This document shows positions 20,201-28,109 of a stretch of 64,000 bases of DNA, in pieces. Location of the stretch: positions 1 through 64,000 of the forward strand of contig NZ_BNCD01000009.1 in NCBI RefSeq assembly GCF_014656295.1, in the 5' to 3' direction. How positions within the stretch are numbered: the stretch's first letter is position 1; each line of letters opens with the position of its first letter. A program made the translations under genes and the position numbers. Under the pieces are notes generated by a model, which saw only the letters and a program-made list of their open reading frames with translations, had not been told where the DNA came from and ran no database searches. Source of the stretch: Streptomyces sulfonofaciens. Its GTDB lineage: Bacteria > Actinomycetota > Actinomycetes > Streptomycetales > Streptomycetaceae.

Positions 20201-21443
20201 GCCGTACGGTGGCGCCGGGCGGTGGGAACAGCGGACGCAGTTCGTCCTTCTCGACGGCGGGCGCCCCTCGACCGCGCCGGGCGGCGAGGATCCGCTCGGG
20301 CCGCAGCAGTGTCGCGAGCAGGCCGGTGATCTCGTCGAGCGCCTGGCCCGGGACCTTGCCGACGAGGTAGGCGAGGGTGCGCAGCAAGGTGCCGAGCACC
20401 AGCCGCAGCAGCACCCAGGGCAGCACGGCGGAGCGGGTGTTGACCAGGAGGGTGTAGGCCGCGCCCGCCTTGTCGACCTTGTGCGGTGAGGCCGAGGTGC
20501 GGCCGACGCAGTCGACGGTGCGGCGCTCGCGGGAGGCCGCCTCGGCATGGCGCACGACGGCGTCCGGAGCGATCAGGACGCGGTGGCCGGCGGTCTGGGC
20601 GCGCCAGCACAGGTCGACGTCGTCGCGCATCAGCGGGAGTCGGCGGTCGAAGCCGCCGAGCGCGTCGAAGACGTCGCGGCGGACCAGCATGCCGGCGGTG
20701 GAGACCGCGAGCACGGGCCGCACCTGGTCGTGCTGGCCCTGGTCCTGCTCGCGGCGGTCGAGTCCGGTCCAGCGGCGGCCGCTGTTGGCGATGGAGACGC
20801 CGACTTCGAGGAGCTGGCGGCGGTCGTACCAGCCGCGGAGCTTGGGTCCGACGACGGCGACGTCCTTGCCGGCCTCGTGCTCCTGCTCCACCACGCGCAG
20901 CAGTTCGGCGAGGGCGCCGGCCTCCGGGGCGCAGTCGTCGTGCAGCAGCCAGAGCCACTGCTCGGGCTCGCCGTAGGGCAGGTCGGGCATGTCGTACGCC
21001 TCGTCACGCCAGCTCCGGGTGACCGGGTCCCAGCCGCTGGGGCGCTTGAGGTAGGGCAGATCGTCCGGGGTGAGGGCGCCTGCGGTGCGGGCGGCCTCTT
21101 CGACGGCGGCGCCGAATCCGGTGCGCCGCGCGAGGTGCAGCACGCGGTCGGGGCCGATGGCCTCGGCGATCAGGCGTGCGGAGTCGTCGGCGCTGCCGGT
21201 GTCGGCGGCCACCACGCTCTGCACCGGGCGGTCCTGGCCGAGCAGGCCGGCGAGGGCGTCGGGGAGCCAGCGGGCGCCGTCGTGCGAGACGAGCACGGCG
21301 GTGACGACATGCCGCGGGAACTCCGGTGGCGTGGCCGGGTCGGAGAACGCCTGGTGGGCCGGGTCGGACAGCGCCTGCCCCGCCCCGCCGAACCCTGTGG
21401 CGGCGGCTGCATACTGCGTGGCCGAATGACTGTGCACGGACAT
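17199..21443 (-). CDS. Large membrane glycosyltransferase, GT2 family, with disordered Tyr/Gly/Gln-rich tail
   Basis: About 1414 aa, much larger than a usual GT2. Residues about 35-330 form a GT-A domain with HVVTAVLVSHDGARWLPDAL, the DxD-like WLLHDDCAPEAGAL and the acceptor motif LMRDDVDLCWRAQTAGH. From about 350 to 1000 there are a dozen or more membrane helices plus an extracellular part, like the galactofuranosyl/arabinan-type actinobacterial polymerases. The tail after about 1080 is low complexity: first Ala/Pro/Gly-rich, then a region of about 200 residues dominated by Tyr, Gly, Gln, Ser and Asp. GTGA overlap with DUF5719. The start at MSVHSHSATQ is the first reasonable one; upstream in-frame sequence is Arg/Pro-rich and non-coding in character. 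Donor and acceptor cannot be deduced. Confidence 0.88.
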   Translation of the reverse strand: MSVHSHSATQYAAAATGFGGAGQALSDPAHQAFSDPATPPEFPRHVVTAVLVSHDGARWLPDALAGLLGQDRPVQSVVAADTGSADDSARLIAEAIGPDRVLHLARRTGFGAAVEEAARTAGALTPDDLPYLKRPSGWDPVTRSWRDEAYDMPDLPYGEPEQWLWLLHDDCAPEAGALAELLRVVEQEHEAGKDVAVVGPKLRGWYDRRQLLEVGVSIANSGRRWTGLDRREQDQGQHDQVRPVLAVSTAGMLVRRDVFDALGGFDRRLPLMRDDVDLCWRAQTAGHRVLIAPDAVVRHAEAASRERRTVDCVGRTSASPHKVDKAGAAYTLLVNTRSAVLPWVLLRLVLGTLLRTLAYLVGKVPGQALDEITGLLATLLRPERILAARRGRGAPAVEKDELRPLFPPPGATVRLTIEQAAANLVGRSDPEVAAGAGRHGGAVESGPGGDDADFLEIEQFARLKRIARKPGPMLFVVLLLISLVACRALLGSGALSGGALLPAPADVFELWGRYADGWHPVGTGGTESAPPYLAVVALLATLLFGSTGLAVTVLLVCSVPLAGFTAYFASRPLVESRLLRAWASVAYAFLPAATGALAGGRLGTAVLAILLPLIARAGVAAGGLAAGTAPGTRGSWRATWAYALLLTVTTAFTPIVWPLALVLGLGVLVVRRDDLAAHGLRFLAALGTPLLILAPWSLSLLPFGFFSEAGLPYGKGAASALDLLGASPGGPGTLAGLLLIGIPLAALAALLRGERQAAVFTAWAVALAALLFAVLSNSSTWAGPATLVYGIALLAAATVGADGARARVAELSFGWRQPVAALIALAAAVGPLVAAFSWMAGGADGPVERRDPVQVPAFVAEESGTQDQARTLVLDGDSAARVSYSLVRGSGARLGDAELAGALGDNSRLDKVVANLVAGSGADQAAQLGGFAVRYVLVQDGAPRQMSRVLDSTPGLTRLSQQDGTALWRLDRQVARAVVVPPPGAGAGAGAAEPVPVAAGPVELHTTIPSGAQGRLLRLADTADPSWTATLDGRPLARTTVDGWAQGFRLPAAGGRLDVTFDTPIGHTVWLWAQAALAVVLVVLALPGRRRDVDDDMPEEPVVPAQPVEGEGRRARRLRAQAESMETAGAAGDAPAAGQDGPRAPEAAAVAAAVPAARSDRPDFADPAQRSGFGGQADFGGPAAQGDDTGPGLPGAAAPGEAGSTTDDDTMAPGRPEQPAGAVPQEPAGPEPTGALPPQAPPGQVPQQGGYGEWDGRGESYQASGYGAYGDEQYAQGPYASGSYASGGAYQEGEFGDGAAYQGGQYATDAYGRAYQPGEYAPAGSGDYPSGEYPVDGYQDGRFEQAGQYGQGGQYDPYGYGSGYDQQGQEDPRAQPGYDPSYGQGYENGYGQVPPPPPRPPHGTDSDRPDGSQQ

Positions 21444-22097
21444 CGAGGTACGGGCCCCGGTTCGCTGGACTGCGGTGGACGCACCGGGTGCCGACTCGGG
21501 TCGCGGTGCGTCTCGGACGAAGGCCCACACTAACGGCTGGCCCGCACGGCCAACCGCCGCCTGTGGACAACCCGCCACCGAGGGGCCTCCGGCCGCGCCG
21601 GCCGGGCGCCGCCACACCGCGCCGCACGGGACGGTGCCGGGACTCGGACGCGATGCGCCCGGGACTCGGGCGGGGCGGGCCGCCGGAACCCGGGGGCGGT
21701 GGCGCGCCCGACCCGGGCGGCGTCGCCTGCCGCGAGGCCGCGCGGTGGGAGGCGCTTCCGCACCCGTCGGGCGGGGACGAATCCGTGGTTCCGTGTCCGT
21801 TGGGCGGGGGCGGTTCCGCGGTTCCGTGTCCGAGGCGGACGGCGCGCAGCGGGCCTCGGGGCCCGCTCGGAGCCCGTGTCCCCCCGGTTCCCGTTCCCTA
21901 GGCTCCCGTTCCGTACCCGTTCCGCTCCGTACCCGTCCGAGGGGCGCGCGGGTGCGTGCCGCATCCCGGAAGGAGCCGCGCGGCAAGTCGAGGGCCCCTG
22001 GAAGGCGCCGGAGTGCGCAAGCGGTGTGCGCCGGTGCTCGGGCCGGCCGCTCAGGGCCGCGGTCCCGGCGCGAGTGGTGCGCTGCTCCGAAGGGACG
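21444..22097. other. Intergenic region between whiB and the GT2 gene
   Basis: 654 bp without a convincing gene; several high-GC ORFs on both strands are not family-like. Between about 21760 and 21910 degenerate repeats of CGGTTCCG/CCGTGTCCG type occur, which may be remnants of low-complexity expansion. Confidence 0.4.
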
Positions 22098-22358
22098 TCA
22101 GACGGCGGCCTTCTTCAGACGGCGGCGCTCACGCTCGGACAAGCCGCCCCAGATACCGAACCGTTCATCGTTCGCAAGTGCGTATTCGAGGCATTCGGAG
22201 CGGACTTCACACGCAAGGCAGACTTTCTTTGCTTCGCGAGTGGAGCCGCCCTTCTCGGGGAAGAAGGACTCAGGGTCGGTCTGAGCGCAGAGCGCGCGCT
22301 CCTGCCAGCCGAGTTCCTCATCGGCCTCGACCAGCAGTTCCTCAAACAGCTCGGTCAT
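22098..22358 (-). CDS. whiB: WhiB family iron-sulfur transcriptional regulator
   Basis: 86 aa. All Wbl features are present: four Cys ([4Fe-4S] ligands) in ALCAQTDPESFF and KKVCLACEVRSEC, the turn GIWGG, and the basic C-terminal helix ERERRRLKKAAV for DNA contact. The sequence matches my memory of the developmental regulator WhiB itself (S. coelicolor SCO3034) almost residue for residue, not merely a paralogue. WhiB acts with WhiA to trigger sporulation septation. The start is supported by GAGGGG 5 nt upstream. A sigma70-type promoter lies about 70 nt upstream. Confidence 0.95.
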   Translation of the reverse strand: MTELFEELLVEADEELGWQERALCAQTDPESFFPEKGGSTREAKKVCLACEVRSECLEYALANDERFGIWGGLSERERRRLKKAAV

Positions 22359-22429
22359 ATGTGCCCCTCGTCTGTCTTTGCGACCCCGTGGTGCGCCCGT
22401 ACCGATTCCGGCCGAACGACACGAGTGAA

Positions 22430-22459
22430 ATTACAAGTGCGACACTCCGGGGCAGTCAA
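22430..22459 (-). promoter_or_regulatory. Predicted promoter of whiB
   Basis: Read on the minus strand: -35 TTGACT (22454-22459), 18-nt spacer, -10 TGTAAT (22430-22435). The -10 is about 70 nt upstream of the whiB start codon. It is a good match to the vegetative sigma factor consensus; whiB is known to have more than one promoter in S. coelicolor. Confidence 0.6.
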
Positions 22460-22933
22460 GCCGAGATCTGCTATTGAGCCCCGTATTCACTCTGCGGAAC
22501 CAACCCCTTGCCGAAAGTGTTCAAATCCGCATAAACCCGACGCAGGCCGAAGGCACGCCCCGGAAGCCGGTCATCGCACCGGTCCCGGGGGGTCCCGCCG
22601 GGCTCCGCAGAGTGCCGCGCGGCCTCCGCGGACCCGCCGCGGCCGCCGTGGCCCTTCACAGGGAAAGACGTAGGACACACCGATCCAGTTCAGCCACGGG
22701 GCCGGATCGTCGAGGTTCGCCGGATCCCCGACGGCTTCGGCAGGTCCAGGAGACCGGGGGGGACGGCGGACGGAGCGCCGGGCCTCAGCCGCGGCCCGTG
22801 CCGTGCGGGCCCCGCTCCACCCTCCCTGCTGCACAAACCTTTCGTCCAGTTGGGCAACCGGATGGGGTGAAACATCCCTCCCAAACCCGACATCCGATTG
22901 ACAACGGAGGTGTGAGTCGATGTCCTTGTGGGC
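22460..22933. other. Intergenic region between whiB and the cysteine dioxygenase leader
   Basis: About 470 bp with no supportable protein gene. It includes less GC-rich sequence from 22470 to 22560 upstream of the whiB promoter. On the plus strand just before the Cys-rich short ORF there is TTGACA (22898-22903), followed by GGAGG at 22906-22910. Confidence 0.4.
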
Positions 22934-23026
22934 ATGCTCGCGAACTCGGCGCTCACCGCGACCCGGCCCACCGGGTCCTCCAGTGCTGCCCTCGCGCGCG
23001 TGAGCTGTCGCTGTCGTTGCTGTTGA
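22934..23026 (+). CDS. Possible cysteine-responsive leader peptide
   Basis: A 30-codon ORF (ATG at 22934; an in-frame GTG at 22928 is also possible) ending in Ser-Cys-Arg-Cys-Arg-Cys-Cys followed by TGA, i.e. four Cys codons within the last six. It ends 85 nt before cysteine dioxygenase. Cys-rich uORFs that sense cysteine supply through ribosome stalling are established in actinobacteria for sulfur genes. Weak points: GGAGG (22906-22910) is better placed for an ATG at 22920 in another frame, which encodes a 27-aa peptide with one Cys, and both other frames are open too. So the frame is uncertain, and the ORF may be chance. Confidence 0.45.
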   Translation: MLANSALTATRPTGSSSAALARVSCRCRCC

Positions 23027-23111
23027 GCCTCTGACGCTCCGGCCGACCCGACCGCCGAACCCCGGCGGTCGTCCGCGACACCCCCGCACTCTCCAAGGAC
23101 CTTCCGCCGTC

Positions 23112-23678
23112 ATGAACAGCGACAGCGATCTGCAGATCGCCGGCGACCTCCTGGAGGTCCTGCACCTCCTTGGGCCCGCCCCCGAGCACCCCTCCACCGT
23201 GGCCGAGTTCGCCGGCCTCGCCCGCGAGGTCGCCGCCGACCCCGCGCAATGGCGCCACCTGGTGCGCTACGACACCACCACCCGCTGGTACCACCGGCTG
23301 CGCACCGGACCCGGATACGAGATGTGGCTGCTGACCTGGGTGCCCGGCCAGGGCAGCGGAACGCACGACCACGGCCCGTCCTGCGGTGTGCTGACCGTCC
23401 TGGAGGGCGCGCTCACCGAGCACACCCGGCGCGGCGCCCACACCCTCACCGCCGGCGCCCAGCGCGTCTTCGCCCCCGGCTACGTGCACGGTGTCGTCAA
23501 CGACTCCCTGGAACCCGCCGTCAGCCTGCACATCTACCACCCGGGCCTGACCGAGATGCCGGTCCGCTCCGCACGCCGCGCCACCCGGCACCATCCGGCG
23601 CCCCACCGAACGACCGCACCCGACGAGTCGACCGGCCCCACCGGGCCCACCGACCCCGTGACGGCCACGTCGCCCTGA
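23112..23678 (+). CDS. Cysteine dioxygenase family protein
   Basis: 188 aa cupin. Cysteine dioxygenase oxidises L-cysteine to cysteine sulfinate with Fe(II). The two cupin motifs carry the three-His iron site: GSGTHDHGPSCGVLTVLEG (His85, His87) and APGYVHGVVN (His126). His140 and Tyr142 in SLHIYHPG match the catalytic Ser-His-Tyr arrangement. Arg62 in WYHRLRTGPGYEMWLLTW probably binds the carboxylate. The last 40 residues are Pro/Thr-rich and not conserved. The gene stands alone, downstream of whiB in opposite orientation and preceded by a possible Cys-codon leader ORF. Likely role: cysteine homeostasis. Confidence 0.9.
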   Translation: MNSDSDLQIAGDLLEVLHLLGPAPEHPSTVAEFAGLAREVAADPAQWRHLVRYDTTTRWYHRLRTGPGYEMWLLTWVPGQGSGTHDHGPSCGVLTVLEGALTEHTRRGAHTLTAGAQRVFAPGYVHGVVNDSLEPAVSLHIYHPGLTEMPVRSARRATRHHPAPHRTTAPDESTGPTGPTDPVTATSP

Positions 23679-23821
23679 CCCCGGGTCCGGGCCCTCGCAC
23701 CGGAAGGCGGGCCCGCACCCGGCGGGCCCGCACCCGGCCGCCCGGGACCGCCTGGCCTGCGCCGCCGCGGCTCCCGGCGCCCGACCCGGGCCGCGCCCGA
23801 CGCATTGTCGTACCCGCCTGC

Positions 23822-23827
23822 CAGACT
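23822..23827 (+). promoter_or_regulatory. -10-like CAGACT just before cofD
   Basis: The hexamer is 7 nt upstream of the cofD ATG, which has no Shine-Dalgarno; consistent with a leaderless transcript. It deviates from TANNNT at the first base, and no -35 is evident. Confidence 0.3.
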
Positions 23828-23834
23828 GGGCGTT

Positions 23835-24860
23835 ATGCGCATTGTGGTTCTGGCAGGCGGCATCGGCGGTGCCCGGTTCCTGCGTGGTCTCAAGAAAGCG
23901 GTCCCGGACGCCGAGATCACCGTCATCGGCAACACCGGCGACGACATCCACCTCTTCGGCCTGCGGGTCTGCCCGGACCTCGACACGGTGATGTACACCC
24001 TCGGCGGCGGGATCAACGAGGAGCAGGGCTGGGGGCGCACCGACGAGACGTTCCACCTCAAGGAGGAGCTCGCCGCGTACGGTGTCGGACCCGACTGGTT
24101 CGGCCTCGGCGACCGCGACTTCGCCACCCATGTCGTCCGCACCCAGATGCTCGGCGCCGGCTACCCGCTGAGCGCCGTCACCGAAGCGCTGTGCGACCGC
24201 TGGCAGCCGGGCGTACGGCTCATCCCCATGACCGACGACCGCGTCGAGACCCACGTCGCCGTCACCCTCCCCCCGGACGGGACGGACGGCACGGGAGTCA
24301 CCGAAGGCACGGAGGGGCCGGGAGGCCGCTCGGCCGCGGGCGGCGAGCAGCGCGCCGTCCACTTCCAGGAGTACTGGGTGCGGCTGCGCGCCTCGGTGCC
24401 CGCGCACGCGGTGGTGCCCGTCGGCGCCGACCGGGCCAAGCCCGCGCCGGGCGTCCTGGAGGCGATCGCGGAGGCCGACACCGTCCTCTTCCCGCCGTCG
24501 AACCCGGTGGTGAGCATCGGCACCATCCTCGCCGTGCCCGGGATCAGGGAGGCGATCGCGGACGCCGGGGTGCCGGTCGTCGGCCTCTCCCCCATCGTCG
24601 GCGGCTCGCCGGTGCGCGGCATGGCCGACAAGGTGCTCGCCGCGGTCGGCGTGGAGTCCACCGCCGCCGCCGTCGCCGAGCACTACGGATCCGGCCTGCT
24701 GGACGGCTGGCTCGTCGACACGGTGGACGCCGCGGCTGTGGAGCGGGTGACGGCCGCCGGGATCCGCTGCCGGGCGGTCCCCCTGATGATGACCGACGTC
24801 GACGCCACGGCCCGGATGGCCGGGGAAGCGCTCGCCCTGGCCGACGAGGTGCGCGCATGA
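23835..24860 (+). CDS. cofD: 2-phospho-L-lactate/phosphoenolpyruvate transferase of F420 synthesis
   Basis: 341 aa; actinobacterial name fbiA. Transfers the activated phospholactyl/PEP moiety onto Fo, giving (dehydro-)F420-0. Signatures: N-terminal LAGGIGGARFLRGLKKA, then VIGNTGDDIHLFGLRVCPDLDTVMYTLGG, the substrate loop GDRDFATHVVRTQML, and the C-terminal SPIVGGSPVRGMADKVL. An Asp/Gly/Thr-rich insertion at about 145-170 is unusual but sits at a loop. The start at MRIVVLAGG is the family N-terminus; the upstream in-frame GTG lacks support. Its stop overlaps the cofE start by ATGA. Confidence 0.95.
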   Translation: MRIVVLAGGIGGARFLRGLKKAVPDAEITVIGNTGDDIHLFGLRVCPDLDTVMYTLGGGINEEQGWGRTDETFHLKEELAAYGVGPDWFGLGDRDFATHVVRTQMLGAGYPLSAVTEALCDRWQPGVRLIPMTDDRVETHVAVTLPPDGTDGTGVTEGTEGPGGRSAAGGEQRAVHFQEYWVRLRASVPAHAVVPVGADRAKPAPGVLEAIAEADTVLFPPSNPVVSIGTILAVPGIREAIADAGVPVVGLSPIVGGSPVRGMADKVLAAVGVESTAAAVAEHYGSGLLDGWLVDTVDAAAVERVTAAGIRCRAVPLMMTDVDATARMAGEALALADEVRA

Positions 24861-26281
24861 CCGCCGGCACGCGCGCGACGGCCGGTGGCCCGCCGGCGCA
24901 CTCCACCGCCTCGTACCACGTCTGGGCCGTGCAGGGCCTGCCCGAGGTGCAGCCCGGCGACGACCTCGCCAAGCTGATCGCGGCCGCCGAGCCGGGCCTC
25001 GCGGACGGCGATGTGGTCCTGGTCACCTCGAAGATCGTCTCCAAGGCGGAGGGCCGGGTGGTGGAGGCGGCCGACCGCGAGGCGGCCATCGACGCCGAGA
25101 CGGTGCGGGTGGTGGCCCGCCGCGGCTCCCTGCGCATCGTCGAGAACCGCCAGGGGCTGGTGATGGCCGCGGCGGGAGTGGACGCCTCCAACACCCCGGC
25201 CGGTACGGTCCTACTGCTGCCCGAGGACCCGGACGCCTCCGCGCGGGCGGTCCGTGCCGGACTGCGCGACGTGCTCGGGGTTGACGTCGGCGTGCTGGTC
25301 ACCGACACCTTCGGCCGCCCCTGGCGCAACGGCCTCACCGATGTCGCCATCGGCGCGTCCGGCGTCCGCGTCCTGGACGACCTGCGGGGCGGCGTCGACG
25401 CCCACGGCAACGCGCTCCAGTCCACCGTCATCGCCACCGCCGACGAGCTCGCCGCCGCGGGCGACCTGGTCAAGGGCAAGACCGCCGGGCTGCCGGTGGC
25501 CGTGGTGCGCGGCCTGCCGCACCTGACGCCGGCGACCGGCGCCCGGGACGGAGCGGAGAGCGGGCCGGACGGCACCGGCGACGGGCCGGGCGGCACCGGG
25601 AGCGGGTCCGGCGCGGACGAGGCGCAGGGCGCGCGGGCCCTGGTGCGCGTGGCACTGGACGACATGTTCCGGCTCGGCACCTCGGAGGCGGTGCGGGAGG
25701 CGGTGACCCAGCGGCGTACGGTCCGGGAGTTCACCGGCGAGCCCGTCGACCCGGGGGCCGTGCGCCGGGCGGTGGCCGCGGCGGTCACCGCCCCGGCGCC
25801 GCACCACACCACCCCCTGGCGCTTCGTCCTGCTGGAGTCGCAGGACTCCCGCACCCGCCTGCTGGACGCGATGCGGGACGCCTGGATCGCCGACCTGCGC
25901 GCCGACGGCAGGTCCGAGGCGTCCATCGCCGCGCGGGTGCGCCGCGGCGAGGTGCTGCGGGCCGCCCCCTACCTGGCGGTGCCCTGCCTCGTCACGGACG
26001 GTGCGCACTCCTACGGGGACGCCCGGCGGGACGGCGCGGAGCGCGAGATGTTCGTGGTGGCCATGGGCGCGGGCGTGCAGAACTTCCTCGTCGCCCTCGC
26101 CGGCGAGCGGCTGGGCTCCGCGTGGGTCTCGTCGACGATGTTCTGCCGCGAGGTGGTCCGCGAGGTGCTCGCACTGCCCGCCGGGTGGGACCCGATGGGA
26201 GCGGTGGCGATCGGGCACCCCGCGCGGCTGCCGAAGGCGCGGCCGGTACGGGACACGGAGGGGTTCGTCGAGACGCGGTGA
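24857..26281 (+). CDS. cofE: Bifunctional F420-0:gamma-glutamyl ligase / FMN-binding nitroreductase domain protein
   Basis: 474 aa; actinobacterial FbiB layout. The N-terminal CofE domain (about 20-245) adds gamma-linked glutamates to F420-0; visible motifs are VLVTSKIVSKAEGRVV, VTDTFGRPWRNGLTDVAIG and ADELAAAGDLVKGKTAGLPV. A Gly/Asp-rich linker (about 230-258) leads to a nitroreductase-fold domain (about 275-474) with RRTVREFTGEPVD and WRFVLLESQDSRTRL. In mycobacteria this domain binds FMN and reduces dehydro-F420-0. Translationally coupled to cofD by ATGA. F420 then serves the many F420-dependent reductases of the genus. Confidence 0.95.
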   Translation: MTAGTRATAGGPPAHSTASYHVWAVQGLPEVQPGDDLAKLIAAAEPGLADGDVVLVTSKIVSKAEGRVVEAADREAAIDAETVRVVARRGSLRIVENRQGLVMAAAGVDASNTPAGTVLLLPEDPDASARAVRAGLRDVLGVDVGVLVTDTFGRPWRNGLTDVAIGASGVRVLDDLRGGVDAHGNALQSTVIATADELAAAGDLVKGKTAGLPVAVVRGLPHLTPATGARDGAESGPDGTGDGPGGTGSGSGADEAQGARALVRVALDDMFRLGTSEAVREAVTQRRTVREFTGEPVDPGAVRRAVAAAVTAPAPHHTTPWRFVLLESQDSRTRLLDAMRDAWIADLRADGRSEASIAARVRRGEVLRAAPYLAVPCLVTDGAHSYGDARRDGAEREMFVVAMGAGVQNFLVALAGERLGSAWVSSTMFCREVVREVLALPAGWDPMGAVAIGHPARLPKARPVRDTEGFVETR

Positions 26282-26606
26282 ACCGGCGGTCCCGGCGGCG
26301 CCGCACATCGGCGCTCCGGCATGCCCGTACCCCGGCACCTCGCCACCCCGCCACTCCGGCGGCCCGTGGCCCCGCGGCCCGTGGCTCACCGGCGGCCATC
26401 GCCGCGCGCACGGTGCGTCCGCAGGAGTGGCGGGGACCCACACGGGCAACCGCGCCGCCGCCCCGGGGCGCCCGGGCCCGGGCCGGGGTGCCGTCTCGGA
26501 TGGACGTAGGGTGCACAGTGCGCAGCCGCATCGCGGAACGAGGTGCCCCCGGGCGCCCGGCCGCGACAGGCACCGCCTCATCGGCGCTACGCAAAGGACC
26601 GGCACC
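26282..26606 (+). other. Intergenic region between cofE and the DNA glycosylase gene
   Basis: 325 bp, high GC, with runs of CGGCCCGTGGC/CGCACACGG type. No gene or clear hairpin is supported. The next gene has its own ribosome-binding site (AAAGGA at 26593-26598). Confidence 0.4.
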
Positions 26607-27704
26607 GTGGCAGGACGCTTCGCCCCCCGCCGCCCCACGCGCACATCGGTGCGCGGCGGCCACGCCGCCGTACCCGCGCAGTACCCCCGGGCTGCCGCGG
26701 GCCCGGCGGCAGCGGGCGGCCTGTCCGCCCCCGCTGCCCCCGCCGCTCCCACTGCGCCCGCGGCCCCCACCGCTCCCGCAGGCGTCTGCCGGACCACGGC
26801 CCTGACCCGTCGCTGGACGCCGCCGGGCCCGCTCGACCTCGGCCTGGTGCTCGGGCCGCTGCGCCGCGGCGGCGGCGACCCCACGGTCCGTGCGCTGCCG
26901 GACGGCTCGGTGTGGCGCGCCACCCGCACCCCCGCGGGGCCCGGCACGCTGCGTGTGGCGGTGAGCGGTGCCGATGTCGAGGCCGCCGCCTGGGGACCGG
27001 GGGCGCCCTGGCTGCTCGACCGGCTCCCCGAACTGCTCGGCGCCGCGGACGACCCGTCGGCCCTCGTGCCCCGGCACCGCCTGGTCGCCCTGACCCAGCG
27101 CCGCAGGCCGGGGCTGCGCCTGACCCGCACCGGCCTGGTCCTGGAGTCGCTGATCCCCTCCGTCCTGGAGCAGAAGGTCACCACCATCGAGGCGTACCGG
27201 GCGTGGCGGCGGCTGGTGCGTGCGTACGGCGAGCCCGCGCCGGGACCCGCGCCCGACCGGCTGCACGTGATGCCGGCGCCGCGCACCTGGGCGCTGATCC
27301 CGTCCTGGGAGTGGCACCGCGCCGGCGTCGACCAGAAGCGCTCGTCGACGATCCTGCGGGCGGTAAGGGTGGCCCGGCGCTTGGAGGAGGCCGTGGACCT
27401 GCCGCCCCGCGAGGCCCGCGCCCGGCTCGAACTGGTGCCGGGCATCGGATCCTGGACGTCCGCGGAGACCGTGCAGCGCAGCCACGGCGCACCGGACGAG
27501 GTGACCGTCGGCGACCTCCACCTGCCGGGCATCGTCGGCTACGCGCTGAACGGTGACCGCAACGCCGACGACGAGGAGATGCTGCGCCTCCTGGAGCCGT
27601 ACGCCGGCCAGCGGCACCGTGCCGCGCGGCTGCTCCTGCTCAGCGGCAGGGCCCCGGCCCGCCGCGCCCCCCGGATGCCGCGCACGGACATCGGCCTGCT
27701 CTGA
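26607..27704 (+). CDS. DNA-3-methyladenine glycosylase II (AlkA-like, HhH-GPD superfamily)
   Basis: About 365 aa; GTG start with AAAGGA 8 nt upstream. Base-excision repair enzyme removing alkylated purines. The Ala/Pro-rich N-terminal 60 residues are probably disordered. The core begins at about 60, with SVLEQKVTTIEAYRAWRRLV (the HhH-GPD N-terminal helices), then the helix-hairpin-helix LELVPGIGSWTSAE and the downstream VTVGDLHLPGIVGYAL, whose Asp is the expected catalytic residue. There is no methyltransferase (Ada) partner nearby; the gene is adjacent to the F420 genes only by position. Confidence 0.87.
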   Translation: MAGRFAPRRPTRTSVRGGHAAVPAQYPRAAAGPAAAGGLSAPAAPAAPTAPAAPTAPAGVCRTTALTRRWTPPGPLDLGLVLGPLRRGGGDPTVRALPDGSVWRATRTPAGPGTLRVAVSGADVEAAAWGPGAPWLLDRLPELLGAADDPSALVPRHRLVALTQRRRPGLRLTRTGLVLESLIPSVLEQKVTTIEAYRAWRRLVRAYGEPAPGPAPDRLHVMPAPRTWALIPSWEWHRAGVDQKRSSTILRAVRVARRLEEAVDLPPREARARLELVPGIGSWTSAETVQRSHGAPDEVTVGDLHLPGIVGYALNGDRNADDEEMLRLLEPYAGQRHRAARLLLLSGRAPARRAPRMPRTDIGLL

Positions 27705-27739
27705 CCCCGACCCGCCGCGGGAACGGCCCGCCGCGGCGG

Positions 27740-27832
27740 AACGGGCCACAGGCCAGGACCGACCACAGCCCAGGACGGCCGCAACCCAGGACCGGCCACA
27801 GCGCGGGACGGACCACAGCGCGGGACGGCCAT
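27740..27832. repeat. Degenerate tandem repeat downstream of the glycosylase gene
   Basis: Five or so imperfect copies of a 16-20 bp unit of the form CCACAG(C/G)(C/G)C(A/G)GGAC(C/G)G. No hairpin is obvious. It is part of a 405-bp gap (27705-28109) that otherwise holds two palindromes and the leader of the small secreted protein gene. Confidence 0.7.
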
Positions 27833-27901
27833 TCAACGAATTCCTCGGCATTCATCGCCCGGACAATCACGGACAGCGCATCCGGCGGCCGGATCGGGCA
27901 C

Positions 27902-27920
27902 CGCCTCCTGACAGGAGGCG
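27902..27920. promoter_or_regulatory. Perfect 9-bp inverted repeat, operator or terminator
   Basis: CGCCTCCTG-A-CAGGAGGCG followed by TTTAC. With a 1-nt centre it is a poor hairpin loop but a good protein-binding palindrome. It lies about 190 nt upstream of the first small secreted protein and about 200 nt after the glycosylase stop. Confidence 0.4.
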
Positions 27921-28013
27921 TTTACCGTGCCCGGTTCACTCATTCGGCAGCACAACTCGGCGCACCGCCCCTCGTTTATCAGCGCAGTAACACACAAGAC
28001 AGAGACAGAACCC

Positions 28014-28027
28014 CAGTGCAAGCACTG
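28014..28027. promoter_or_regulatory. Perfect 14-bp palindrome CAGTGC-AA-GCACTG
   Basis: Found about 85 nt upstream of the GTG start of the first small secreted protein. The two 6-bp arms with a 2-nt centre would suit a dimeric regulator; unproven. Confidence 0.35.
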
Positions 28028-28109
28028 CCTGTCCGGCATCCGGGCGAAGACACCCGAATGCCTCGCAGGACGAAGTACGCAATGCGTTCGATACGAACAG
28101 AGGCTCTTC

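Noticed and set aside
22519..22527. GTTCAAATC, resembling a tRNA T-loop
   Set aside because: The flanking bases do not form the 5-bp T stem, and no acceptor, D or anticodon arms are found.
25211..27532. Long minus-strand ORF spanning cofE and the DNA glycosylase
   Set aside because: Runs antisense across two well-supported genes and their gap; composition is Arg/Ala/Gly-rich without domains.
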